Below are positions 16,992-25,117 of a DNA stretch of 64,000 nucleotides, one piece after another (position 1 is the stretch's first letter; every line of letters begins with the position of its first letter). Under the pieces are notes generated by a model. The model was not told the origin of the DNA. It saw nothing but the letters and a program-made list of their open reading frames with translations, and did not search any database. The stretch lies in the NCBI GenBank assembly GCA_900105895.1, contig FNSH01000001.1:1518693-1582692 (forward strand). The letters are read 5' to 3'. Source of the stretch: Atopobium minutum (GTDB lineage: Bacteria; Actinomycetota; Coriobacteriia; Coriobacteriales; Atopobiaceae). Position numbers and translations under genes: made by a program.

Positions 16992-17914
16992 ACGAGAAGA
17001 GCGCGCATAGGATGCCTGATCAGGGCAAAGTGCGCGAGCAGAGCTTACAAGAACTGGCAGACTATGCAGCCAAGTGTGATTACAGTTGTTGCACTGTTTC
17101 TGTTGGCTCTCAGTCACCCTTGGCACACTACGAGCAGCTTAGGTTCAAGGCTTTGGATGGTGTTGAGCTGGTGGTACGTATGCTTACACCAAAGACTGCC
17201 CTGCATGCAGGTTCTCCTCAAGCAGATTCGCTTCATACCAATTACCCGACCGTCCTGTATTTTCATGACATGAACCAGGGTCCTCGAGGTTGGACCCATC
17301 TTACTCGCTGGATAGCGCTGGGGTATCGTGTTGTTATGTTGGAGCAGCGCCTGTGGTCACACGATATTGCCTTTGATGGGGGAGCGCAGTTTTGGACCCT
17401 TATCCAAGATGCGATATTGACCTTTGAGCTTGTGTGTCGTTTGCCTCAAACCAAAACAACGCAGCTTGCTTTGGTAGGTGAAGGTACCGGGGCAGGGCTG
17501 GCACTTGATCTTGCGGGAATTATGGGCAGCCGAGTAGCCAAGCTTGCCGTGCTTAATCCTTGTCCAACTGACCTACAAACAGCGTGGCAAACCTGTGCCA
17601 CTATTCCTGTGTATGCAGGTATTCATAGGCATTTTAGGTACACAGATCCACAGGCAACACAGGCAGATACCCTCTTTAAGCAGCTGGCACCGCTTGATTG
17701 TATGACCTATGCGCCACAGGTTACAGCAGAAACATTGTTTGGTATTGGTCAGCTTGGTCAAGAAGATCAAGTTTCTTCTCTTGAAAAGCTCTATAACCTG
17801 GTAGGCTCTACTCATAAGCAACTTGTCTCGTATCCAAAATGGGGCTACGAGCGCATCAATGATTTTGAGGATGAGATTTTGCAATTCATGCACTTTGAAA
17901 GGACACATTCATGA
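16979..17914 (+). CDS. Degenerate AXE1-family protein lacking the catalytic triad
   Basis: This 311-residue protein is a diverged paralogue of the preceding esterase with the same fold landmarks. Its active site is lost: the nucleophile motif GDSQGGG is replaced by GEGTGAG, and the histidine motif GHEEIP by GYERIN. The aspartate region is also changed (GLADEV to GQLGQEDQV). It is unlikely to be a serine esterase and may bind a sugar or partner the active enzyme. ATG 16979 with upstream purine-rich aagggggt is chosen; it overlaps the end of the active esterase by 13 bp and its own end overlaps the next gene by 4 bp. Confidence 0.78.
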   Translation: MRSVDEKSAHRMPDQGKVREQSLQELADYAAKCDYSCCTVSVGSQSPLAHYEQLRFKALDGVELVVRMLTPKTALHAGSPQADSLHTNYPTVLYFHDMNQGPRGWTHLTRWIALGYRVVMLEQRLWSHDIAFDGGAQFWTLIQDAILTFELVCRLPQTKTTQLALVGEGTGAGLALDLAGIMGSRVAKLAVLNPCPTDLQTAWQTCATIPVYAGIHRHFRYTDPQATQADTLFKQLAPLDCMTYAPQVTAETLFGIGQLGQEDQVSSLEKLYNLVGSTHKQLVSYPKWGYERINDFEDEILQFMHFERTHS

Positions 17915-18831
17915 GTGATTTTAAGATTTCTGGCGTAGTACCTCCCGTAGTTGTTCCTGAACTTGAGGATCACTCTTTGGATGTTGCTTCTTTTGAGAAA
18001 CTCATCAATAAGATGATTACGGCTGGTGTCGATGGCTTGTTCTTCCTGGGCTCCTCTGGCGAAGTAGTTTTTTCTACTGATGCCGTGCGTGAGCAGGTCA
18101 TTCGTGAGGCTGTCCGCATTGTGGATCATCGCGTTCCTGTCTTGGTGGGTATTATCGACACAGAAACCGAGCGGGTGCTTGAGCATGGTCGCCAGGCCGA
18201 GCGCTTGGGTGCCGATGCAGTTGTTGCCACGGCACCATTTTATGCTTTGGGTGGCTTGACCGAGATGGCAGAGCACTTCCGCATTTTGGCACGTGAGCTT
18301 TCTTTGCCCGTGTTTGCATATAATATTCCCGTTTGTGTTCATAGCAAAATTCCTTGGAAGCTTGCTCTTGAACTGGGCAAAGAAGGAGTGCTTGCCGGAG
18401 TTAAGGACTCGTCCGGTGACGACGTTAACTTCCGTTATCTGTGTCAGGAAAACGAGAAGGCCGGACACCCCATGAGCTTACTTACCGGTCATGAAATTGT
18501 TGTAGATGGTGCCTATTTGTCCGGTGCAGACGGCTCTGTTCCAGGCTTGGCAAATGTGGATCCTGACGGCTATGTTCGTATGTGGAAGGCGTTTCAGGCT
18601 GGGGACTGGACTGCCGTCAAGGCCGAGCAGGACAAGCTCAACGAGCTTTCTCACATCTTTGATGTCACTTCTGGCTTGCAGGGGTATGCTGGCGGTGTGG
18701 GTTCTTTCAAGACCGCTTTGTGGCTGATGGGCATCTTTTCTACCAATCAGATGCCTCGTCCCGTTAAGGCCATGACAGGCGAGAATGTCGAGAAAATCCG
18801 CGCGGTGCTTACAGCCAGCGGTCTGCTGTAG
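17911..18831 (+). CDS. DapA/NanA-family aldolase (probable N-acetylneuraminate lyase or keto-deoxy-sugar-acid aldolase)
   Basis: This 306-residue class I aldolase uses a Schiff-base lysine in AGVKDSSGD and a tyrosine in FAYNIP. The substrate-carboxylate loop reads GSSGE. That form occurs in several branches of the family, so NanA, keto-deoxy-gluconate aldolase and related enzymes are all possible. The neighbouring ROK kinase and NanE make N-acetylneuraminate lyase, which splits sialic acid into ManNAc and pyruvate, the best guess. It is translationally coupled to the degenerate esterase upstream. Confidence 0.82.
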   Translation: MSDFKISGVVPPVVVPELEDHSLDVASFEKLINKMITAGVDGLFFLGSSGEVVFSTDAVREQVIREAVRIVDHRVPVLVGIIDTETERVLEHGRQAERLGADAVVATAPFYALGGLTEMAEHFRILARELSLPVFAYNIPVCVHSKIPWKLALELGKEGVLAGVKDSSGDDVNFRYLCQENEKAGHPMSLLTGHEIVVDGAYLSGADGSVPGLANVDPDGYVRMWKAFQAGDWTAVKAEQDKLNELSHIFDVTSGLQGYAGGVGSFKTALWLMGIFSTNQMPRPVKAMTGENVEKIRAVLTASGLL

Positions 18832-18885
18832 GGTCAGCGGCTTGCTGTAAAGCCAGCGGCTTGCTACACGTTGGATCAAGCAACT

Positions 18886-18935
18886 ATTTCTTACAGGGCT
18901 GTGAAGAGCGTAGCCGTAGCAGCTCTGTAAGAAAT
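18886..18935 (+). promoter_or_regulatory. Hairpin in the nanA-like/nanK-like intergenic region
   Basis: A 16-bp inverted repeat, ATTTCTTACAGGGCTG with CAGCTCTGTAAGAAAT, surrounds an 18-base loop. It contains a single G-U pair and no T-run, so it is more likely an mRNA-processing, stability or operator element than a terminator. Upstream, 18812-18871 holds three imperfect copies of a CAGCGG(C)TTGCT motif. Confidence 0.6.
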
Positions 18936-18956
18936 ACACGGTACGAAGGATAAACC

Positions 18957-19922
18957 ATGGCAGAAAAAAGTGCTGTTGTAGCAGTAGATATTGGTGGAAC
19001 AAAAATTGCATCCGGCATCGTGCTGTTTGGTGAAGGTGTACCTCAAGTAGTGCACACAAACAAGGTGCCGACCAATGCAGCTGCTGGTGGTTCTCAGGTT
19101 TTGTCCACCGTTATACAGCAGGTAGAGCGTGTCCAGAAAGCAGCTCAGGAGCACGGCATTGTGCTGAGCGGCATCGGCATTTCTAGTGCTGGTGTTATCA
19201 ACCCTCTTACGGGTGAGGTTACCTTTGCCAATGATATTATGCCTGGTTGGATAGGCACGCAGCTTGCGCGTGACGTGCAGACGCAGTGCGGCCTTCCTAC
19301 AAAAGCACTGAATGATGTTCACGCCCACGCACTGGGTGAAACTCGCCATGGTGCGGGCAAGGGGAGCAGTAGTTGTTTGGTTGTAGCGGTTGGAACCGGT
19401 ATTGGCGGTGCGTTCATTTGTGATAATCACATTTTGCGTGGCGCCCATGATGTGGCAGGTAATATTGGTCACGTATTATGCATTCAGGCTGCCGATAAGC
19501 CCTGTGCCTGTGGCCGCGGCTCTCATCTGGAAACCATAGCGGCTGGTCCTGGGATTATCAATGCGTATATCGAATTCGGTGGTTCAGCTACTTTAGAAGA
19601 TGGCACGCCCATCAACGGCGCTCTTATCGATAAACGCGCGCAGGCTGGAGATACAGCGGCACAGCGTGCAGAAGCACAGTCGGGCTATGCCCTTGGTATG
19701 GTGTTGGGCAGCATGTGCAACATGCTTGATCCTCAGTCCATTGTGCTTTCTGGTTCGGTTGCTCAATGCACCAACTATTGGCATGATGCTTTGGCGGAGG
19801 GCTTTGCATCTCAAGCCATGGATCCTGTGGTGCAGACGCCCATCTTGGCAGGCGAGCTCGGCGGAGATGCGCCACTGATTGGCGCGGCGGAAAACTTCCT
19901 AAGCTTTGGCTACGTTCTATAG
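18957..19922 (+). CDS. ROK-family sugar kinase (probable N-acetylmannosamine kinase)
   Basis: This 321-residue ROK kinase phosphorylates an amino-sugar with ATP. The phosphate-binding motif VDIGGTKIASG is at the N-terminus and the second motif VGTGIGGAF is intact. The zinc motif, usually CxCGxxGCxE, reads CACGRGSHLE: the third cysteine is absent and a Ser-His pair sits there. The order aldolase, kinase, NanE argues for N-acetylmannosamine as substrate. A ribosome site (gaagga) precedes ATG 18957. Confidence 0.85.
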   Translation: MAEKSAVVAVDIGGTKIASGIVLFGEGVPQVVHTNKVPTNAAAGGSQVLSTVIQQVERVQKAAQEHGIVLSGIGISSAGVINPLTGEVTFANDIMPGWIGTQLARDVQTQCGLPTKALNDVHAHALGETRHGAGKGSSSCLVVAVGTGIGGAFICDNHILRGAHDVAGNIGHVLCIQAADKPCACGRGSHLETIAAGPGIINAYIEFGGSATLEDGTPINGALIDKRAQAGDTAAQRAEAQSGYALGMVLGSMCNMLDPQSIVLSGSVAQCTNYWHDALAEGFASQAMDPVVQTPILAGELGGDAPLIGAAENFLSFGYVL

Positions 19923-19936
19923 TTTTGGAGATAGGT

Positions 19937-20620
19937 ATGAATCCCATGTTAGAGGCACTTCGTGGCAAACTGATCGTAAGCGTCCAAGCATATCCCGGTG
20001 AGCCTTTGCGCAGGCCAGACATCATGGCTGCTATGTCTTTAGCTGTCGAGAAAGGCGGCGCTGCAGCAATCAGATGCCAGGGTTTGGCTGATATATCTGC
20101 CATTAAAGGTCAGGTAGAAGTTCCTGTGATTGGGCTTTGGAAAGAAGGTCATGAAGGCGTGTATATCACACCTACCCTGCGTCATGCGCTGGCGTGTGTG
20201 CATGCAGGCTGTGATATTGTTGCACTTGATGCCACTGATCGTCCTCGTCCTGATGGCCGAAGCTTTGAGCAAACCGTAGCTGCGCTTAAAAGCCAGTCCG
20301 ACGTCCTTATCATGGCTGATTGCATGACGATAGAGGATATTCGTCGTGGTGTTGCCTGTGGCTGTGACCTTGTGTCTACCACGTTGTCTCACAACAAGGC
20401 TGCAATTGATACCACGATGGATGAAGGACCAGATATTGCCTTGCTTGCCCAAGCAACAAAAGAATTTCCTGACTTCCCCGTAGTATGTGAAGGTCACGTA
20501 CATACCCCTGCAGATGCCAAGGCAGCTCTTGAGGCCGGTGCGTGGTCTGTGGTGGTAGGCACGGGCATTACCCATCCAACCTCTCTTACCAGCTGGTTTG
20601 TTGCAGCAATGCAAAGCTAA
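19937..20620 (+). CDS. nanE: N-acylglucosamine-6-phosphate 2-epimerase NanE
   Basis: This 227-residue TIM-barrel enzyme converts ManNAc-6-phosphate to GlcNAc-6-phosphate. Family features include the start MLEALRGKLIVSVQAYPGEP, the lysine in VIGLWKE, and DIVALDATDRPRPDG. ATG 19937 is chosen because ggag lies 7 bp upstream; it starts 14 bp after the kinase stop. The enzyme firmly marks the cluster as amino-sugar (ManNAc) catabolism. No nagA or nagB is present in the window, so the later steps must be encoded elsewhere. Confidence 0.93.
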   Translation: MNPMLEALRGKLIVSVQAYPGEPLRRPDIMAAMSLAVEKGGAAAIRCQGLADISAIKGQVEVPVIGLWKEGHEGVYITPTLRHALACVHAGCDIVALDATDRPRPDGRSFEQTVAALKSQSDVLIMADCMTIEDIRRGVACGCDLVSTTLSHNKAAIDTTMDEGPDIALLAQATKEFPDFPVVCEGHVHTPADAKAALEAGAWSVVVGTGITHPTSLTSWFVAAMQS

Positions 20621-20722
20621 CAGTACTGCAGGATCAACAACGCCGCAAAGCTAACCGCACTGCAGGATCAACAACACCGCAAAGCTAACGGCACTGTAAG
20701 GTCAACAGCAATGCAAAGCTAG
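20611..20722 (+). repeat. 34-bp tandem repeat (three units plus a partial) at the 3' end of nanE
   Basis: Units start at 20611, 20645 and 20679, with a 10-base partial at 20713. Each begins with GCAAAGCTA. The first unit overlaps the last codons and stop of nanE, so the gene end itself was duplicated. Later units differ at a few bases, so the array is not brand new. It fills the gap between two convergent genes. Confidence 0.9.
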
Positions 20723-21957
20723 AACGAGGTATCCGTAGCCCTGGGATAGTGCTTTGCAAATTTGCGGATTTGGTTGCTCTCGGTCAAAAAGACATCCAGC
20801 AGCCTTTTTATGCCCTTATCGGCAGGATTATGCTGAGGATTAACCACTCTATTTGTGGAGATCAAATGGTTAACCTCGTCCATAAGCTGGGGATCTTGGA
20901 TGTATTTGCGCATGAGCGAGAGGGGTACCAGCGTGTATAAAGCGGGGCTGTTGGCAATGTGGACCTCTTCAGATGTCTGATCAATGGCCTCGTTAATTAA
21001 AACCTGCATGGGATTAACACCGCCCGCGCAATTATAGTAGGAGTTACGTCCAATGCGCGGATTGCAGTCAAGGAAGTATTCTGTACCGTCCAAGGGATCT
21101 CGCTTGATGTCAAAGTTAGCAAAGCCACGATACTGAATGCTTTGCAGCATATGCTCTACCTTTGTCCACTGTTCGGGTTTCTCGCGAATAACCATAGCAA
21201 CAGGGTTACCCAGCATGGTGGGGGCATGGTCTTCTAGCAACACCTGCGCCGCTCCCAGCATGCGCGCCTTGCCATCTGCTCCCATGTATATTGTGATGGA
21301 GTCCATGTAGCTATCATCGCCCGCAATGAGATGCTGGACAAGGAAGTCTCCACTAAAGCCACTGGCGCGCAGCTTAGCCCAGAGTGCATCCAGTTCGGAC
21401 TGCTGGTGCATGCAGTAGACCTTTTTAAATCCCTTGATAAGTGTGGTGTAATACCCAGCAGATTCTGCAGGCTTGGCAATAACAGGAAAGCTTAAAGCAG
21501 TGGGGGCGATGGGGTCGGTACCTGCAAGGTGAACCACTTCAGTTTGGGGGACCGCTAAGCCATGTGCCTCGCAGAGCTTTGCAAAGCTGGCTTTATCGCA
21601 AACGGCATTGAAAGCCTCTAAGGATGGAATAGGGCACACTACACCACAAGGCAGCTGGTCATGTACGCGTTCGAGCAGTTCAATGAGCTGATCTGTGTTT
21701 GCTACCAAGAGGATGGTTTTCTCGCCAGCAGTGGCACATATCTGAGTTATTGCTTCTAACAGCTGTTTGTCATCCAGCGCTTTGACGGCATGGGTGTCAA
21801 GTATTTTGGAGTGAGAGATTGCACCGATAAAACCCGTGTTGATAAGCATAGGCTTTGTGCCTAGAGCTTCGTGAAACTCGCGAGCCAAGGCATAGGCTCC
21901 AATGTCGCCACCAATAACAACGGGCAAGATATCGGTACGGTGCGTAGAAGCAACCAT
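20719..21957 (-). CDS. ATP-grasp carboxylate-amine ligase (D-aspartate ligase-like)
   Basis: This 412-residue ATP-grasp protein has an N-terminal GGDIGAYALAREFHEALG segment and an ATP-grasp core with FPVIAKPAES, DFLVQHLIAGDD and a metal site near FLDCNPRIGRNSYYN. This arrangement resembles the Asl-type ligases that add D-aspartate to the peptidoglycan stem lysine, and other uncharacterised carboxylate-amine ligases. No aspartate racemase or MurJ-type gene is near to support that role. The start at 21957 is fixed by aaggag 6 bp upstream. It converges on nanE and is divergent from uvrC. Confidence 0.72.
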   Translation of the reverse strand: MVASTHRTDILPVVIGGDIGAYALAREFHEALGTKPMLINTGFIGAISHSKILDTHAVKALDDKQLLEAITQICATAGEKTILLVANTDQLIELLERVHDQLPCGVVCPIPSLEAFNAVCDKASFAKLCEAHGLAVPQTEVVHLAGTDPIAPTALSFPVIAKPAESAGYYTTLIKGFKKVYCMHQQSELDALWAKLRASGFSGDFLVQHLIAGDDSYMDSITIYMGADGKARMLGAAQVLLEDHAPTMLGNPVAMVIREKPEQWTKVEHMLQSIQYRGFANFDIKRDPLDGTEYFLDCNPRIGRNSYYNCAGGVNPMQVLINEAIDQTSEEVHIANSPALYTLVPLSLMRKYIQDPQLMDEVNHLISTNRVVNPQHNPADKGIKRLLDVFLTESNQIRKFAKHYPRATDTSF

Positions 21958-22165
21958 AAAATCTCCTTGTGATAAGCGCAAGCGCTGGCAGCAAGCATGC
22001 CAAGCACACCAAGCGTAGCAAGCATGCCAAGCTGTCGTATAAAAGGGACGCCTTGCGCATCTGAGCAGCAAATGTATGAATTATATCATGTGGGATTTGG
22101 TAAAAAGATGGATACGGGTGCTTTGGCAAGCGCGCGAGGTGCTCAAAGTTGGGTAGTATGAGGCT

Positions 22166-24136
22166 ATGTCAGATTTTCATAACATATCGCAGACGTCTCA
22201 CGATTTGGTGGACCATACGCTCATAGAGTTGGTAAATCAGGTGCCCACAGAACCTGGCTGCTATATGTGGAAGAATGCTGCGGGTAAGGTGCTCTACGTT
22301 GGCAAGGCAAAAAACTTGCGTGCTCGCATGCGTCAGTATGTACATGGTACGGATGAGCGCATCAAAATCCCCTTCCTCATGGAGGAGACTGCCAGTTTTG
22401 ACTACGTGGTGGTTGGCTCTGAGCATGAGGCGTTAGTGCTGGAAATCAATCTTATCCAGCAGTATCATCCGCCGTATAACGTAGATCTGAGGGACGATAA
22501 AAGCTACCCCTACATTGCCCTTACCAAAGGTGATGTGTTTCCGGCGCTTAAATACACGCGCGAGAAGCATAAGCCTGGTACGCGTTACTTTGGTCCCTAT
22601 ACAGATGCAAAATCTGCGCGTGAAATGATAGACATTGTGCGCAAAGTCACTCCTTTTTGTGTGGGCAGCTGCGCCCAGTGGCGTCGCGTGATGCGTTTGA
22701 TTCAAGCACATCCAGATGACAAGGACATCATCCAGCTTATCTGTGCGCAACAGGGACGTCCGTGTTTTGACTTTCATGTGGGTAAGGGTCCTGGCGTGTG
22801 TGCAGGAGAAATTACGCCAGAAGAGTATGCACAAAACACGCGTCTGGTAGAGGATTTTTTATCAGGACATCGTGGTGGTTTCATCGCCCAGCTCACGGAG
22901 CAGATGCAAGATGCTGCTGCAGAGCTGGATTTTGAAAAAGCTGGTCGTATCAAGCGTCGTCTAGACGTTATTAAGGGCTTGGATGATAAGCAGCGTGTGG
23001 TATTTCCCACACCCATAGACGCGGATTTTATCGGCTTTTGGCGTGAAGAGACCATCGCCGGTGTCTGTGTTTTTCTCGTCCGAGAAGGGCGCGTTATTCG
23101 CAGCTGTGAGTTTATTTTGGACAAGGGCAATGATGTGCCCGAACAAGAGCTTGTTTCCGGTTTTATAAAGCGCTACTACGAGCAGACGGCAGATATACCG
23201 CTGGAGGTAAACATCCCTGTTGAGCTGCTGGACACCACTGCCATAGAGCAGTGGCTGAGCGCCAAGCGCACCCGTAAGGTTGTGCTGCATGTTCCTCGGC
23301 GTGGCGAGAAGGCCCATCTTGCAGCGATGGCTTCCACAAATGCCCGTCATGCGCTTATGCGTTATGAGCTGCGCAGTGGTTATGACGATAAGCGCACCAA
23401 CGATGCTCTTATACAGCTGGAAAGTGCCTTGGCACTGGACGGTCCACCCCTGCGTATTGAGTGCTTTGACATCTCAACCATTCATGGTAAGCATACGGTT
23501 GCTTCTATGGTGGTCTTTACTGCAGGTAAGCCAGATACGTCTCAGTATCGCCGATTTAAGATCAAAACGCCTCTTACCGAGGCAAATGATGTGCTGTCTA
23601 TGGCAGAGGTTATGGATCGTCGCTATGGGCCACAGCGTATGGAAGACGAGCGCTTTGGCAAAAAACCCGATCTTCTCATCTTGGATGGTGGTAAGCCCCA
23701 GCTCAATGCTGCATACAAGCAGCTCACGGAGTTGGGTGTGGATATCCCCATGGCTGGCCTTGCCAAGTCTGATGAGGAATTATTTGTTTTGTGGGATGAT
23801 GCACCCGTGGTGTTGCCCTCGGGTTCTGCATCCTTGTATCTGGTTAAGCAGCTACGTGATGAGGCTCACCGTTTTGCTATTACCTTCCATCGTGAGCTGC
23901 GCGGTAAGGCCATGACCATCTCTATCTTGGATGAGATTGAAGGCGTTGGGCCTACGCGTAAAGCCGCACTCAAAAAAGCATTTGGCAGCCTCAAAAAACT
24001 GCGAGCCGCCTCGCCAGAAGACATCGCTGCTGTTCCAGGCATTCCAAAAGCAGTAGCGCAAAACGTCTATGACACCTTACGTGCTTGGGATGCAGAGCTG
24101 GCGCAAACACGTACCCGTGCAGCGGGCACTGAGTAG
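22166..24136 (+). CDS. uvrC: Excinuclease ABC subunit C
   Basis: UvrC (656 residues) makes both incisions around DNA lesions after UvrA/UvrB loading. Domains in order: GIY-YIG nuclease (PGCYMWKNAAGKVLYVGKAK, about 28-47), UvrB-binding UVR motif (about 240-275, AAAELDFEKAGRIKRRLD), RNase H-like nuclease domain (IECFDISTIHG...LLILDGGKPQ) and C-terminal helix-hairpin-helix pair (IEGVGPTRKAALKKAFGS). Length is normal. The ribosome site is weak. It heads the conserved uvrC-rapZ-yvcK-whiA block. Confidence 0.97.
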   Translation: MSDFHNISQTSHDLVDHTLIELVNQVPTEPGCYMWKNAAGKVLYVGKAKNLRARMRQYVHGTDERIKIPFLMEETASFDYVVVGSEHEALVLEINLIQQYHPPYNVDLRDDKSYPYIALTKGDVFPALKYTREKHKPGTRYFGPYTDAKSAREMIDIVRKVTPFCVGSCAQWRRVMRLIQAHPDDKDIIQLICAQQGRPCFDFHVGKGPGVCAGEITPEEYAQNTRLVEDFLSGHRGGFIAQLTEQMQDAAAELDFEKAGRIKRRLDVIKGLDDKQRVVFPTPIDADFIGFWREETIAGVCVFLVREGRVIRSCEFILDKGNDVPEQELVSGFIKRYYEQTADIPLEVNIPVELLDTTAIEQWLSAKRTRKVVLHVPRRGEKAHLAAMASTNARHALMRYELRSGYDDKRTNDALIQLESALALDGPPLRIECFDISTIHGKHTVASMVVFTAGKPDTSQYRRFKIKTPLTEANDVLSMAEVMDRRYGPQRMEDERFGKKPDLLILDGGKPQLNAAYKQLTELGVDIPMAGLAKSDEELFVLWDDAPVVLPSGSASLYLVKQLRDEAHRFAITFHRELRGKAMTISILDEIEGVGPTRKAALKKAFGSLKKLRAASPEDIAAVPGIPKAVAQNVYDTLRAWDAELAQTRTRAAGTE

Positions 24137-24201
24137 CCTATACTGGACGGTATACGTACCCGCATATGAGGGCGTGGTTGGAGGACATAGTTGGAGGGCA
24201 T

Positions 24202-25113
24202 ATGGCTCATGTAAGTAAAACCGAAGTCCCCGATATCGTTGTTATTACCGGCATGAGCGGTGCAGGTCGCACGGAAGCCATGCATATTTTTGAAGATCTT
24301 GGCTATTACGTCATTGATAACCTGCCGCCTAAACTCATACGTACACTCGCCAAAATTGTAGGCATCAACAGCGGCGTTGGTCGTCACTTGGCCATAGTGT
24401 GTGATCTGCGCAGTCAAGGTCTATTTGATGAGCTTTTGGATGAGTTGGATAGCTTGGCAGATCATGAGATGAGCTACAGTCTCATGTTTTTAGACTCTTC
24501 TGACGAAGTCTTACGCCGGCGTTTTTCTGAGCGTCGCCGCAGACATCCCATTGCCAATGAGGGTGAGGATACCATACATGCTATTAGGCGCGAGCGAGAA
24601 CAGCTGGCGCAGGTGCGCAATCGTGCAGATATGGTGCTAGATACTTCTAAGATGCGTACGTCTACTTTGCGTAATAGGATTCGTGCTCGTTATTCTGAGC
24701 TTACGGATACCCAACTGATGGAAGTGCATGTTTTCTCGTTTGGCTTTAAATACGGCATGCCAATAGAGGCAGACATCCTTATTGATGTGCGCTTTTTGCC
24801 CAATCCTTACTATGATCCAATCATGCGTACGCTTACCGGTCAGGACAAAATGGTGTCCGACTTTGTACTGGAGCGCCCAGAGACAAAGAAGTTTTTAGCA
24901 GCGTGGGAAAACTTGTTAGATTCGGTTATGCCTGGATATGTGTCGGAGGGCAAACCCCAGCTTTCTATTGCGGTGGGCTGCACGGGTGGCCAGCATCGCT
25001 CCGTTACCTTGGCAACGCAGACCGCTCAATACCTCAAGGAGCATGGCTACCAGGTAAATCTTTCACATCGTGATTTATCGCGTGCTCAAACTAGCGAAAA
25101 ACCACTACGATGA
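24202..25113 (+). CDS. rapZ: RapZ-family nucleotide-binding adapter
   Basis: This 303-residue protein has the Walker A motif GMSGAGRTEA and the C-terminal domain with VGCTGGQHRSV, both typical of RapZ (YvcJ). In Gammaproteobacteria RapZ senses GlcN6P and directs RNase E; in Gram-positives its role is less clear. ATG 24202 is chosen because ggagg precedes it; ATG 24166 would add 12 residues. It ends just before yvcK in the usual conserved order. Confidence 0.95.
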   Translation: MAHVSKTEVPDIVVITGMSGAGRTEAMHIFEDLGYYVIDNLPPKLIRTLAKIVGINSGVGRHLAIVCDLRSQGLFDELLDELDSLADHEMSYSLMFLDSSDEVLRRRFSERRRRHPIANEGEDTIHAIRREREQLAQVRNRADMVLDTSKMRTSTLRNRIRARYSELTDTQLMEVHVFSFGFKYGMPIEADILIDVRFLPNPYYDPIMRTLTGQDKMVSDFVLERPETKKFLAAWENLLDSVMPGYVSEGKPQLSIAVGCTGGQHRSVTLATQTAQYLKEHGYQVNLSHRDLSRAQTSEKPLR

Positions 25114-25117
25114 GTGC

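Noticed and set aside
20611..20722. CRISPR-like array
   Set aside because: Units are contiguous with no unique spacers and no cas genes are nearby; this is a plain tandem repeat.
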